DNA from: a virus
DNA length: 24,882 nucleotides
Strand: one strand, 5' to 3'
IMG/VR virus record: IMGVR_UViG_3300036791_001622
Location: 1-24,882 of that record
The notes under the pieces are model-generated. The model was not told the origin of the DNA and searched no databases. It saw nothing but the letters and a program-made list of their open reading frames with translations. Made by a program: the position numbers and the translations under genes. Below are positions 6,680 to 14,874 of this stretch, one piece after another. Each line of letters begins with the position of its first letter. The stretch's first letter is position 1.

Positions 6680-6707
6680 TGATTAGGCCCTAACCGAAAG
6701 GATCGAC

Positions 6708-7121
6708 ATGGCCCAACATGTCATCACCATCGTGGTCACCGCCGATGACCCTGACTTCTCCAGTGCCGTCGAGGACGCCGTCGCCGCCCTCCAGGCCGAC
6801 GGCTACACCCCGACCGAGGTTCGGGTGGCCTCCGATGCGGGCGAGTCGGTGGTTGCCGTGCCCACCGAGGAGTCCGAGACCCCGCCCGACGGTGGTAGCG
6901 GTGGGGAGGAGGCACCCCCGGCCACCACCGCGGTGGAGAACCCCGGCATCAACGGCGACTTCCAACCCAGCGGCTGTGCCACACCCACCGTGGCCGAACT
7001 GACCTCCCTCCCCGTCACCGCCGAGCCCGACACCGCCTGGGGGACCGGTTCCTACATGGCCGCTTCCGACGGCGACGCCTACTGGGACGGAACAGCTTGG
7101 ACCTCCGGTAAAGCCCCATAG
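6708..7121 (+). CDS. Small head-region protein with Pro/Glu/Gly-rich linker
   Basis: 137 residues. Residues 1-48 form a compact alpha/beta unit (MAQHVITIVVTADDPDFSSA, then helix and strand). Residues about 49-85 are a low-complexity linker rich in E, P, G and T. The C-terminus has an aromatic turn motif, DAYWDGTAWTSGKAP, similar to repeated W/DG motifs in phage structural proteins. A ribosome binding site (GAAAGGA) precedes the ATG. Position before scaffold and capsid suggests a head or decoration protein; no specific family recognised. Confidence 0.65.
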   Translation: MAQHVITIVVTADDPDFSSAVEDAVAALQADGYTPTEVRVASDAGESVVAVPTEESETPPDGGSGGEEAPPATTAVENPGINGDFQPSGCATPTVAELTSLPVTAEPDTAWGTGSYMAASDGDAYWDGTAWTSGKAP

Positions 7122-7135
7122 AAAGGAAACAACAC

Positions 7136-7285
7136 ATGCCCGATCAACGTGCCGCATCCAACTACAGCGGTAAGTCCGGCAAGACCAACGTCCAGATGCA
7201 GGGCCAGACCAACAGCGGGGCCTACGGCTCTGACCTGAACATGAAGCGTCGGACACCGGCTCCGCCCTCCGACGAGCGCCCCTGA
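7136..7285 (+). CDS. 49-residue unknown protein
   Basis: Starts MPDQRAASNYSGKSGKTNVQ; polar, Gly/Ser/Asn/Gln-rich with a proline-rich end (PAPPSDERP). A good ribosome binding site, GAAAGGAAA (7121-7129), lies seven bases before the ATG. This supports a real gene despite its size. No family recognised. It lies between two head-region genes and probably belongs to the same late transcript. Confidence 0.65.
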   Translation: MPDQRAASNYSGKSGKTNVQMQGQTNSGAYGSDLNMKRRTPAPPSDERP

Positions 7286-7291
7286 CCCTCC

Positions 7292-7720
7292 ATGGCGGCG
7301 TCGAAATCCTCCAGCGACGCTCCGGCCACCTGGCGTGATGCGCTCTCCGCCGCATCCCAAGCCCTGGCCGCCGGCCTCGCCGCGCCCGATGCCGACGTCA
7401 AGTTCGGCCTCGCGCTCATCGGCGCGCTCGCCACGCATCAAAAGCGGCAGGTTTCGGGTCCCGGTGGGGCAGCCGGTCCCGTTGGGGCTCCCGGCGGGGG
7501 TGTGCCAGCTTCACCCCCAGCCGGTGGCCCTGATGAGGGCGGGGGGGCACCCCCTCCGGGTCTCGCACCAGCGGCTGGACCGGCCGGTGGGGGAGCCCCA
7601 AACTCGGCCATGCCCTCTCAGGCGGCCCCTGGAGGCCCCGTCCCCGGCGGTATGAGCCAAGGCCTCTCGCCCAATCCCGACGAGCTGCGGCGCGTCCTCG
7701 CCGACGTGGCCGGCAAGTAG
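7292..7720 (+). CDS. Gly/Pro/Ala-rich head-region protein
   Basis: 142 residues. Residues about 12-50 are predicted helical (WRDALSAASQALAAGLAAPD and on). Residues about 54-120 are a disordered Gly/Pro/Ala stretch. A short C-terminal helix (NPDELRRVLADVAGK) ends the protein. The stop directly abuts the scaffold candidate (TAGATG), so the two are translationally coupled. It could be a scaffold-associated or internal head protein; that is inferred from position. No known family recognised. Confidence 0.6.
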   Translation: MAASKSSSDAPATWRDALSAASQALAAGLAAPDADVKFGLALIGALATHQKRQVSGPGGAAGPVGAPGGGVPASPPAGGPDEGGGAPPPGLAPAAGPAGGGAPNSAMPSQAAPGGPVPGGMSQGLSPNPDELRRVLADVAGK

Positions 7721-8641
7721 ATGGCAGAGCTCCCCGAAGCCAACGAGCCGAGCGTCGATCCCGGCGTCTCGAGTGAAGACCTCGACGCCTGGCTCGCCGA
7801 GTTGAACCCCCCTGCCGAGGCCGAGGCCGAGGGCGAGGCTTCAGCCGCGGTCGAGGAGGAGGAGGCCGATGATGATCAAGACCAACAGGACCAGCCAGAG
7901 CACCAGGATCATTTCGTCGTCGCCGGCAACGAGATCGCCCGGGCCGACATCGAACGACTCTACGAATTCGACCGCTACCTACGCGACAACCCCGATGCCG
8001 CTGCTCGGGTGGCCGAGGCCGTCGCAGCCCGAGCACCCGTCGAGTCCTCTGTTCCCGAGGCCCAGACCCCCACGCCCGCACCGCAGTACGAGGATCCGAC
8101 ACCACCGGACTATCTCGACCTCGACGACCCGACCTCCCGCTTCATGTGGGAGTCCCACGTCAGCACCCAACGTGCCATCTTCGACAACGAACAACGTGTC
8201 GCGAACTGGGTCGCCCAACAGAACCAGATCCAACAGAACCAGATCCAACGCCAGGCCGCGGCCGACATGGAGGTCGCCCTCTCCGACTTCCGCTCGCGTT
8301 ACCCCGCGCTCGACGACGGCGACATCGCGACCGTCCGCAACGCCGCCACCACCTTCATCCCCTCGATGATGGAACAACTGCCCCCGGTCGCCGCCCTCAC
8401 GCGTTCGATGGAGGTGGCCGCCTGGGCCGACGCCGACCTGCGCCCGCGCCTTGGTGGTGACTCTCCATCGGTACCCAGCCAAAAGGCGCGTTCGGTCACG
8501 CGCAAGCAACGACTCTCTTCGATATCAGGATCCCCCCGTTCTGCCCCAAAGACAGAAGACCGCGTCCAGTACTCCACTGACAAGGACATGGTGAACGCCC
8601 TTGCCAATGCGATTGCTGAACAAGGATTCAACGGCAACTAA
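7721..8641 (+). CDS. Probable capsid scaffolding protein
   Basis: 306 residues. Fits the scaffold pattern: immediately upstream of the major capsid gene, a highly acidic disordered N-terminus (EEEEADDDQD, about residues 46-55), a central helical region with a Gln-rich coiled coil (NQIQQNQIQRQAAADMEVAL, about 167-186) and a basic C-terminal part (RKQRLSSISGSPRS), which in scaffolds often binds the capsid protein. Residues 65-95 (FVVAGNEIARADIERLYEFD) resemble segments seen in scaffolds of other podoviruses. No protease motif is visible, so there is no sign of a fused maturation protease. No strong ribosome binding site; expression probably relies on coupling to the preceding gene. Confidence 0.7.
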   Translation: MAELPEANEPSVDPGVSSEDLDAWLAELNPPAEAEAEGEASAAVEEEEADDDQDQQDQPEHQDHFVVAGNEIARADIERLYEFDRYLRDNPDAAARVAEAVAARAPVESSVPEAQTPTPAPQYEDPTPPDYLDLDDPTSRFMWESHVSTQRAIFDNEQRVANWVAQQNQIQQNQIQRQAAADMEVALSDFRSRYPALDDGDIATVRNAATTFIPSMMEQLPPVAALTRSMEVAAWADADLRPRLGGDSPSVPSQKARSVTRKQRLSSISGSPRSAPKTEDRVQYSTDKDMVNALANAIAEQGFNGN

Positions 8642-8652
8642 AAGGAGCAGAC

Positions 8653-9621
8653 ATGGCGGTCACGCCGATCGGAACCAACACCGTCACCGCGCTGTCCCGG
8701 CGCCTCATCATGCCGCGCATCGTGGACAACGTGTACAACTCGAATCCCTTGTTCTTCCGTTGGTACCACGCCAACAAGTTCACCCAACAAGGTGGCACGC
8801 AAATCGAACAACCGCTCATGTACTCGCGCATGTCGGCCGGCGGTTCGTACCAGGGCTACCAACTCCTCACCGTCACCCCGACCGACAGCATCCAGAACGC
8901 GGCCTTCCCGTGGGCCCAGTACTACACACCGGTCACCGTCGACGGCCTCACTCTGTTGCGCGCGGACAGCCCCCTCGCCATCGCGGACTTCGTCGCCACC
9001 CAGTTCAAGCAGGCCGAGATGGACATGGCCGACAACCTGGGCGCCGGCCTGTGGTCCGACGGCGCCAACGCCAACGACATCATCGGCATGCGCCAGGTCG
9101 TCGACAACGGCACCATCGCCAGCCAGTACGGGGCCATCAACCACAGCGGCAACACCTGGTGGAACGCCCAGATCGACTCGACCACCACCACCATGACCCT
9201 GGTCGCCCTCCAGAATCTCTTCGGTTCGTGCACCCAGGGCGGCCGGGCCCCGACGGTCATCTTCTCGACCCAGGCCAACTACAACCGCTACTGGAACCTG
9301 AATCTCACCCCCCAGCAATTCCCGGTCCAGCCGGGTGGCAAGGACATGCAGCTCGCCCAAGCAGGTTTCGAGAACCTGCTCTTCAACGGCGTCCCCTGGC
9401 TCGTCGACTCCCACATCCCCACCTCAGGGTCGGAGGGCAACATCTTCTTCATCAACGAGGACTACGCCCAGATCGTCACCGCCAGCCGGGCCGACTTCCA
9501 CCTCCAGGACTTCATGACCCCGGTCAACCAGGACGCCATGACCGCGCTGTTGCTCTGGGCGGGCAACCTGGTCTTCGGCAATATCCAACGCCAGGGCAAG
9601 TTCACGGCAATTTCTGCCTAG
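8653..9621 (+). CDS. Major capsid protein
   Basis: 322 residues behind a strong ribosome binding site AAAAGGAG. Likely HK97-fold shell subunit. Supporting features are position after the scaffold, moderate size, uniform codon usage, an N-terminal helix with RLIMPRIVDNVYNSNPLFFR, a beta-rich E-loop-like part (about 43-75), a long spine-helix candidate (ADFVATQFKQAEMDMADNLG, about 112-131) and a C-terminal A-domain-like segment (PTVIFSTQANYNRYW; GVPWLVDSHIP; GNIFFINEDYAQIV). The last of these, a strand with IFFINxxY followed by the C-terminal strands, is typical of capsid proteins. No specific named family can be assigned without profile searching. Confidence 0.87.
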   Translation: MAVTPIGTNTVTALSRRLIMPRIVDNVYNSNPLFFRWYHANKFTQQGGTQIEQPLMYSRMSAGGSYQGYQLLTVTPTDSIQNAAFPWAQYYTPVTVDGLTLLRADSPLAIADFVATQFKQAEMDMADNLGAGLWSDGANANDIIGMRQVVDNGTIASQYGAINHSGNTWWNAQIDSTTTTMTLVALQNLFGSCTQGGRAPTVIFSTQANYNRYWNLNLTPQQFPVQPGGKDMQLAQAGFENLLFNGVPWLVDSHIPTSGSEGNIFFINEDYAQIVTASRADFHLQDFMTPVNQDAMTALLLWAGNLVFGNIQRQGKFTAISA

Positions 9622-9633
9622 AAAGGTAACCCC

Positions 9634-10089
9634 ATGCCAGTCGACCTACTCACAAACCCAGGTGCCCTGTTCGGCGAGACCTACATAGGTGGCGGCCAGG
9701 TCGTCGAGTACTACCCCAACGGCGACACCGTCGCGCTCACCAACGGCCAGCTCGTCTCGCTCATCGCCATCGTGGCTCCTTCCCTCGGGCCCGCCACGGT
9801 CAAGCGCTCACCCACCACCGCGGATGGCTTCATCCTCGGCTGTGTCATCAACGCCCCGACTGGTGGCTATCCAGTGGGCAGTCCCGTCGCCGTCTGCACC
9901 CGTGGCTTCGCTCTCGCCCTCTTCATCGCCAACACGACAGCAGGTCACTTCGCCAACGTCGGGGCCACCACGGCGGGCACCTTCGTCGACAGTGCCACGG
10001 CCACCAACAACCTCACCATGGGCACCATTCTCTCCACGGTCACCGTCGCCGGTTCGGCCCTCGTCCCGGTGTACATCGGCAGGACATAA
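9634..10089 (+). CDS. Probable capsid decoration or cement protein
   Basis: 151 residues, beta-rich and hydrophobic with many Ala, Thr, Val and Gly. It follows the major capsid gene with a GAAAGGTAA ribosome binding site. The pattern PVGSPVAVCTRGFALALFIA followed by a run of short strands resembles small capsid-cement proteins such as the DUF2190 type in general style, but the match is only by eye. It has two Cys and no signal peptide. Likely coats or stabilises the shell; alternative: a head-fibre base. Confidence 0.55.
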   Translation: MPVDLLTNPGALFGETYIGGGQVVEYYPNGDTVALTNGQLVSLIAIVAPSLGPATVKRSPTTADGFILGCVINAPTGGYPVGSPVAVCTRGFALALFIANTTAGHFANVGATTAGTFVDSATATNNLTMGTILSTVTVAGSALVPVYIGRT

Positions 10090-10098
10090 AGGAGTTAG

Positions 10099-10674
10099 AT
10101 GACGACCATTCTGCCCCAAGCTTCCGAAGTCATCCTCGACACCGGGCTCCAGTACTACGTCGAGAACCGCTCCGACACCCGCCTGACCACCGGCGACAAC
10201 AAGACCGACCTGCTCCGTTACAACCGCGTCGTCTACCGCTGTGAACCGGGTGAGAAGGTCATCGTGCCCTGGGCCGTGGTCGCCCTCTACTTCGGCGACC
10301 CGCGCAGCCAGATGGACAGGATCGTCGAAGCCGAAGACAGCCAGGGCACCCACCGGGTCCCCGCCCGGGGCAACGAGTTGCTCCGGCTGTCGGTCTACTA
10401 CGGCGTGTACGAACAAGGTGTCGAGGCCATCGCCGCGGTCGTCCCCAACGTCGTCATCACCACCCTCGCCGGCGTCGAGATCATCCCCCCCGTCTTCGAC
10501 CCCGAGTGCGAGCACATGTACGGCTTCCAGCGCTCCTCGCAGAAGTCAGAGGACGTCGCCACCCTCATCGCCAGCCTGCAGGAACAGGTCGACGCGCTCA
10601 AGGCATCGCAGCACTCCATGGCTCTGCACGGTGACAACGACGGTGCCATCCCCGAGGACAACCCAGGAATTTAG
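10099..10674 (+). CDS. Unknown head/neck-region protein with C-terminal coiled coil
   Basis: 191 residues behind AAAGGAG. Residues 1-140 are mixed alpha/beta (VVYRCEPGEKVIVPWAVVAL; ELLRLSVYYGVYEQ). Residues about 145-177 form an amphipathic helix (KSEDVATLIASLQEQVDALK) suited to coiled-coil oligomerisation. The tail is acidic. It is the last gene before a strong hairpin pair, so it probably ends one transcriptional block. No family recognised; a minor head or connector protein is the likeliest role by position. Confidence 0.6.
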   Translation: MTTILPQASEVILDTGLQYYVENRSDTRLTTGDNKTDLLRYNRVVYRCEPGEKVIVPWAVVALYFGDPRSQMDRIVEAEDSQGTHRVPARGNELLRLSVYYGVYEQGVEAIAAVVPNVVITTLAGVEIIPPVFDPECEHMYGFQRSSQKSEDVATLIASLQEQVDALKASQHSMALHGDNDGAIPEDNPGI

Positions 10675-10681
10675 AAGATCG

Positions 10682-10749
10682 CCCACGTCTCACACCGTGG
10701 GTACACACTCTGCCCTGCCTCTCTTCCGACACGGGGGGCAGGGCAGAGT
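10682..10749 (+). terminator. Two consecutive hairpins between capsid and tail blocks
   Basis: In the 87-base gap, CCCACG/CGTGGG (10682-10687 with 10696-10701, 8-base loop) is followed by a perfect 13-bp stem ACTCTGCCCTGCC/GGCAGGGCAGAGT (10707-10719 with 10737-10749, 17-base loop). No T-run follows (CATATAGCGACC), so it would be a U-less terminator, or a processing or translation-control structure. The next ATG (10762) starts only 12 bases after the stem and has no ribosome binding site, so the structure may also affect its initiation. Confidence 0.6.
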
Positions 10750-10761
10750 CATATAGCGACC

Positions 10762-11124
10762 ATGCGCAACGTATCGACCTACTCCAGCCTCACAACGGAC
10801 GAGCTGAAAGAAGAGCTCGTCACGATCAGCGCCGTCCTCAGTGCCGAGTACGAGTCCCTCGGCATGGCCCTCGCCGACTACCACCGCGACTTCCTCAACG
10901 ACTACGCCGGGGCCCCTGAGTCCTCTGCCGCGGCCAAGAACCGGGTGGCCGCCTACGCCAACCAGGTGGCGGGGTCCGAGATCATCACCACCCGTGCGCG
11001 CATCAACGCCCTTGTGCTGTGCCGGGACCTCCTGGTCTTCTTAGCGGGAGGGCAAGCCCCTCCGGCACCGCCGCAGAACATGGCCACGATGGGAATGGAT
11101 GACGACGGGTTACCGGTGGTCTGA
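10762..11124 (+). CDS. Unknown helical protein upstream of the tail hub
   Basis: 120 residues. Residues about 10-85 are strongly helical (LTTDELKEELVTISAVLSAE; ALADYHRDFLNDYAG), followed by a second helix (SEIITTRARINALVLCRDLL) and a Pro/Gly/Met-rich disordered end. No clear ribosome binding site lies before the ATG, which is 12 bases from the hairpin. Its stop overlaps the next ATG by one base (TGATG). No family recognised; gene order suggests a small tail or neck assembly protein. Confidence 0.6.
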   Translation: MRNVSTYSSLTTDELKEELVTISAVLSAEYESLGMALADYHRDFLNDYAGAPESSAAAKNRVAAYANQVAGSEIITTRARINALVLCRDLLVFLAGGQAPPAPPQNMATMGMDDDGLPVV

Positions 11125-12812
11125 TGGCACAGCCGCCGCCGAGACAGCCCAAGCAATCACCCCTGCAGTGGGTGCACATCGACGACTTCTCGCCCGGCTG
11201 CTACGACGGCTCCAACATCGCCTCTGAGCAACCGGCCCTCTCCACCGTGCCCCTCGGAGCGGCCGACCTGACCCAGACCTACGCGTGTTCGTCGATCGCC
11301 GGCGGGGCGCTGGGCCCCCTCCCCGCGCTCACCCAACAATGGAACTACTCGGCCCTCGGCGGCGGGCTGCCCGGTGCCTCCACCTACTCGGTCATCACCG
11401 CCTTCATCGTCGTGCCCCAACTCAACACCGGCAACTACGAGGTCGTCATCGTCACCGAGTCCGACGACGGCTCCAATCATTTCGTCAAGGCGTTCTCCTT
11501 CGTCCCCGCCACCACCGTCGTCACCGGCATCGCGGGCCCGACCAACACCTCGGGGTCCACGGGCGGGGGGATCTTCGGTGCCCCCTACCCAGCCTTCACC
11601 CGCATGACCAGTGGCGGGACGGGCAACCCGCCCCCGATTCTCATCTTCCCCGGTGCGGTCGCCACCGACGCCAATGGGGTCTCGGGCCACCTGTGGGTCT
11701 ACCCCTCCCTGTCCTCCCCCACCACCTTCAGCGCCCAGGACCTCGTCACCGCCGGATCCACCAACTCGGGCCAGATGATCACCTACGGCAACCGGGTCAT
11801 CTGCATGGTGGGCAAGACCTATTCGTGGCCGACCGGCAGCGGCGTCAACACCAACGAGAACTTCAACTACACCGACCCCCCCGAGTCCTCCTCCTACGGC
11901 AACCAGCAGACCATCATGGGCATCGAGATCCCCTGGGGCTACGGGGCCTGGGGAACCATCTCGGTGGGGGAGCTCATCCTCATCAAGAAGTACGGCGGTG
12001 CCGTCATCTTGAACGGCGACATCAACGTGCCCTCTTCGATCATCCGCATGCCGGGCGTCCAGGCAACGGGTGACATAGTTGGCCGCGCCGAGGCCACCAG
12101 CATCGGTCTGGTCTACTGCTCCCAAGACCGGGGCGCGTGGATATGGAACGGGGGCAACACGGCCAACAAGATCAGCGCCAACATCGACGACAACTTCTTC
12201 GACCTGGAACTCAACCGTGTCGGCTCCTCCAACTACGGGTTCTACTGCTATCAATGGCAGAAGTGGGTCATGTTCTCGAACAACATCGTCTACGACACCA
12301 CGACCGGCGGTTGGTGGAAGCTCCAGCCCTCACGCGGCCAGGCCGGGGCGGCGGGCCGTGAGATCTTCTGGTACAGCCTCACTCAGAACGGCAATCAGAT
12401 GGCGACCGCCCCGTTACGCCTCGACTCCAACTCCGAGGTCTTCATGTCGGTCTTCGACAACCGCGTGCCGGCTTCGTCGTACCAGTGGACCTCGCTCCCC
12501 ATCCACGTCGTCAACGACGCCGACCGTGTCATCGACGTGCGCCAGGTCGTTATCAGAGCCAGTGACCCGACCAACAGCGGCCACGCTGTCCTCCAGGTCG
12601 TCATCGGTTCTTTCAACGTCAACTCCACCGAGACGATCCATGCCACCCCCACCCCGATTCGCCTCAACGTCGGCGGGGCTGGGGGGACCAATCTCACCTA
12701 CGACATTCCCTTCCAGATCGTGTGCTCGAACACGTCGGGCAATTCGGCCCCGATCATCCACTCGATCGACATCGGCTACACCGTCAGAGCGTCAGTAGGA
12801 GTGAACAACTAA
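11124..12812 (+). CDS. Probable tail hub/nozzle (stabilisation) protein
   Basis: 562 residues, almost entirely beta-structure with regularly spaced Gly, Trp and Tyr (for example WGYGAWGTISVGELILIKKY; GLVYCSQDRGAWIWNGG; WQKWVMFSNNIVYDTTTGGW). The blade-like repetition suggests a beta-propeller. This matches the general form of P22 gp10-type hub proteins that plug the portal channel and connect the adaptor to the needle or spikes. The neighbouring adaptor candidate supports this. A C-terminal domain (about 430-562) looks like a separate beta-sandwich. The start overlaps the preceding stop. Alternative: a tail-spike or fibre base. Not confirmed by any specific motif. Confidence 0.6.
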   Translation: MAQPPPRQPKQSPLQWVHIDDFSPGCYDGSNIASEQPALSTVPLGAADLTQTYACSSIAGGALGPLPALTQQWNYSALGGGLPGASTYSVITAFIVVPQLNTGNYEVVIVTESDDGSNHFVKAFSFVPATTVVTGIAGPTNTSGSTGGGIFGAPYPAFTRMTSGGTGNPPPILIFPGAVATDANGVSGHLWVYPSLSSPTTFSAQDLVTAGSTNSGQMITYGNRVICMVGKTYSWPTGSGVNTNENFNYTDPPESSSYGNQQTIMGIEIPWGYGAWGTISVGELILIKKYGGAVILNGDINVPSSIIRMPGVQATGDIVGRAEATSIGLVYCSQDRGAWIWNGGNTANKISANIDDNFFDLELNRVGSSNYGFYCYQWQKWVMFSNNIVYDTTTGGWWKLQPSRGQAGAAGREIFWYSLTQNGNQMATAPLRLDSNSEVFMSVFDNRVPASSYQWTSLPIHVVNDADRVIDVRQVVIRASDPTNSGHAVLQVVIGSFNVNSTETIHATPTPIRLNVGGAGGTNLTYDIPFQIVCSNTSGNSAPIIHSIDIGYTVRASVGVNN

Positions 12813-13339
12813 TGGCTAAAGACCTTTTCATCCCTCGCAAGCACACTTCCAAGGTTCAACAACCGGATTACGGTCAGGACATGCGGGCTATCGAGATATG
12901 GGCCAAATCGGTAGGTGGTGGTGGGGGTACCACTTTCTATGCCTCTCTGACCGGAGCCGGTGAAACCAACCCCACAGGCCAACTCATCCAAGCGGGTGAC
13001 TGGCAATGGAGTAAGAACAATGTAGCCATCTCTTCGCAGAATGCTGTGTGGATCGACAGCGGTTCCCCCACCTTCGGCACCGTTGCCGCGGCCGGAGTGA
13101 CGAAAATCCAGGGGGGCTACATCAACATCCAACTCGGTTCGGGCACCGGACAGGTGCTCATCGGTTCCCCGGCCGTCCCCTCGGCCGTCCAGTCGGTGAT
13201 GATCCACAACCAAGCCGACCCCAACGAACGTCTCGGCTTTTGGGGTCACACTCCTGCGCCCCAACAATCCGGTGCCGGTATCACCACCATCGCCCAACTT
13301 GTATCCGCCCTTCAAGCCTATGGACTCCTAGGACCATGA
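12812..13339 (+). CDS. Head- or tail-fibre-like protein with LGFWG C-terminal motif
   Basis: 175 residues from ATG 12812, which overlaps the previous stop and is preceded by GTAGGAG (about 12795-12801). The N-terminus is polar, then a Gly-rich hinge (SVGGGGG) and a beta-rich middle. The C-terminus ERLGFWGHTPAPQQSGAGIT and then a short helix (AQLVSALQAYGLLGP) matches a C-terminal pattern common in phage head-fibre and minor structural proteins (GFxGxTPxxQ ... LVxALxxxGL). Codons in the first ~90 bases are less GC-biased than the surroundings. The stop overlaps the next ATG (ATGA). Confidence 0.65.
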   Translation: MAKDLFIPRKHTSKVQQPDYGQDMRAIEIWAKSVGGGGGTTFYASLTGAGETNPTGQLIQAGDWQWSKNNVAISSQNAVWIDSGSPTFGTVAAAGVTKIQGGYINIQLGSGTGQVLIGSPAVPSAVQSVMIHNQADPNERLGFWGHTPAPQQSGAGITTIAQLVSALQAYGLLGP

Positions 13340-14016
13340 CCCAGACCCTCGCAACCGCCCTCTCTGCCGTCCGCTCCCTCCTAGACGAGCCCTCCGCCCA
13401 GTTCTGGTCCGACTCAGAGCTCACCACCTGGATCAACTCGGGCTGTGTGGACCTCGCCCGCAAAGTGGAATGGAAGCGCGCCCAGGCCAACCTCACCGTC
13501 ACCGCGGGAACGCAGAACTACACGGCCCCGACTGACACCTACCGCATCCACCGTCTCGAGTACAAACCCACCGCCTCTGACAACACCTACACCGTCGAGT
13601 TCCGCGGTTACATGGAGATGGACCAGATCTGGGGGATCAACCAACAGTGGCCAGCTTCGTACCCGCTCTACTACACGCTGTGGAAGGTTCCCCCCACGAT
13701 GACCATCTTGGTCTACCCGGTTCCCTCCCAGGCCGGTGCCCTGACCGTGTACTACTACCAGCAGATCACCCCGGCCGTCGCCACCACCGACAACATCGAT
13801 GTCCTGTCGGGTTGGGAGGACGTCGTCCACGACTATGCGTGCTACCGAGCTCTGCGCAAAGACGCCGACCCCCGCTGGCAGGAATTCAAGTCCACCTACG
13901 ACGAGAAGGTGATCGTCATGGTGGACAGCACGCGGACGTTCCAAGACCAGGCGGGCACGTTCACCACTGGGCAGGCGGCGCTGCCGTCGTGGCTCGTCTC
14001 TGATGGTCTCTATTAG
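13336..14016 (+). CDS. Probable head-tail adaptor (P22 gp4-like class)
   Basis: 226 residues from the ATG at 13336, overlapping the preceding stop by four bases; the longer frame upstream is a shadow of that gene. The N-terminal part SLLDEPSAQFWSDSELTTWI and CVDLARKVEW is characteristic of podovirus adaptor or tail-accessory proteins that bind under the portal ring. It is followed by a beta-rich section (TVTAGTQNYTAPTDTYRIHR; YTLWKVPPTMTILVYPVPSQ) and a C-terminal helical section (VVHDYACYRALRKDADPRWQ). These features recur in many phage adaptors. Position next to the hub candidate supports the call. Confidence 0.7.
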   Translation: MTQTLATALSAVRSLLDEPSAQFWSDSELTTWINSGCVDLARKVEWKRAQANLTVTAGTQNYTAPTDTYRIHRLEYKPTASDNTYTVEFRGYMEMDQIWGINQQWPASYPLYYTLWKVPPTMTILVYPVPSQAGALTVYYYQQITPAVATTDNIDVLSGWEDVVHDYACYRALRKDADPRWQEFKSTYDEKVIVMVDSTRTFQDQAGTFTTGQAALPSWLVSDGLY

Positions 14017-14027
14017 AGGAGGTTGCG

Positions 14028-14870
14028 ATGCCCTATAGCGCAGGGACCGGATCGGGCGGGAACATCGGTTCTGTCCAGTCCATTGGACGCACCGCGGGCA
14101 ACCGACCCCCCTCGGCCACCCAGGACTTAATCCAACAAGCCCTTCAATCGGTCTATCCCCAGCTCGCCTCGGGTTACCTCAGCGAACAAGGGCTCCAACA
14201 ACAGATCGGACTCATCGACCCGTCCCTGCAATCCCAACTCGCCTACAACCAGGCCATGTCGGGCTACCAAGGCCAGAACCTCGCCTTGTCAGAACAGGCC
14301 CTCGGCATCCAACAGACCGGCCTACAACAACAGGGCGCACAGGCCCAAGCACAACAGGGCTTCGAGCAACAGCAGTACGGACTGCAGGCGGGCCAGTACC
14401 CCGAGCAACAGGCCGAGGCCGCCCTCGCCTACCAGAACGCGCTCATGCAGACACAAGGCTCCCAAGCCATCAGCGGCACCCAGAACACTGTTGGTGGCCG
14501 CGCCGCGGTCAACACGTTGGGACAGCAGTACGGCTTCCAGCAACAGGACATCGCGCGTAACCAAGCCCTATCACAACTCGGGCAGCAATCCGAGCTCAGT
14601 GGTTACGGTTACCAACAACAGCAACTGCAGAACGCCGCCAAGAACTTGCAACTCAACGCCCAGGCCAACGGGATCTCCCAGCAACAACTGCTCACCATGC
14701 TGAACTACGGCCAGCAGCAGGCGGGACTGGGAGCCCAACAGTCGGCCATATCTTTGTACGGACAGCTCGGACAGGCACAGTTGGGCAACTTCGCCACCGC
14801 CGCGGGCGCGCTCTCGAACATCGGGTTCAAGGGCGCCGGCGTGAACACCATTGCAGGGACAGGAGGATAA
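14028..14870 (+). CDS. Gln-rich protein, probable internal virion protein
   Basis: 280 residues behind a strong GAGGAGG ribosome binding site. Residues about 30-250 are an extended helical stretch extremely rich in Gln, Ala and Gly with many QQ pairs (for example GLQQQGAQAQAQQGFEQQQY). Gln/Ala-rich helical proteins placed just upstream of giant proteins are found among podovirus internal core or ejection proteins, which leave the head with the DNA and form a channel across the cell envelope. No catalytic motif visible. The role is inferred from composition and synteny only. Confidence 0.6.
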   Translation: MPYSAGTGSGGNIGSVQSIGRTAGNRPPSATQDLIQQALQSVYPQLASGYLSEQGLQQQIGLIDPSLQSQLAYNQAMSGYQGQNLALSEQALGIQQTGLQQQGAQAQAQQGFEQQQYGLQAGQYPEQQAEAALAYQNALMQTQGSQAISGTQNTVGGRAAVNTLGQQYGFQQQDIARNQALSQLGQQSELSGYGYQQQQLQNAAKNLQLNAQANGISQQQLLTMLNYGQQQAGLGAQQSAISLYGQLGQAQLGNFATAAGALSNIGFKGAGVNTIAGTGG

Positions 14871-14874
14871 GGAC

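Noticed and set aside
6600-6690. tRNA gene in the intergenic gap
   Set aside because: No cloverleaf with T- and D-arm consensus could be drawn; only a long-loop inverted repeat is visible.
8601-9629. 342-codon + strand frame over the capsid gene
   Set aside because: Arg/His-rich shadow; the capsid frame has a strong ribosome binding site and a sensible protein.
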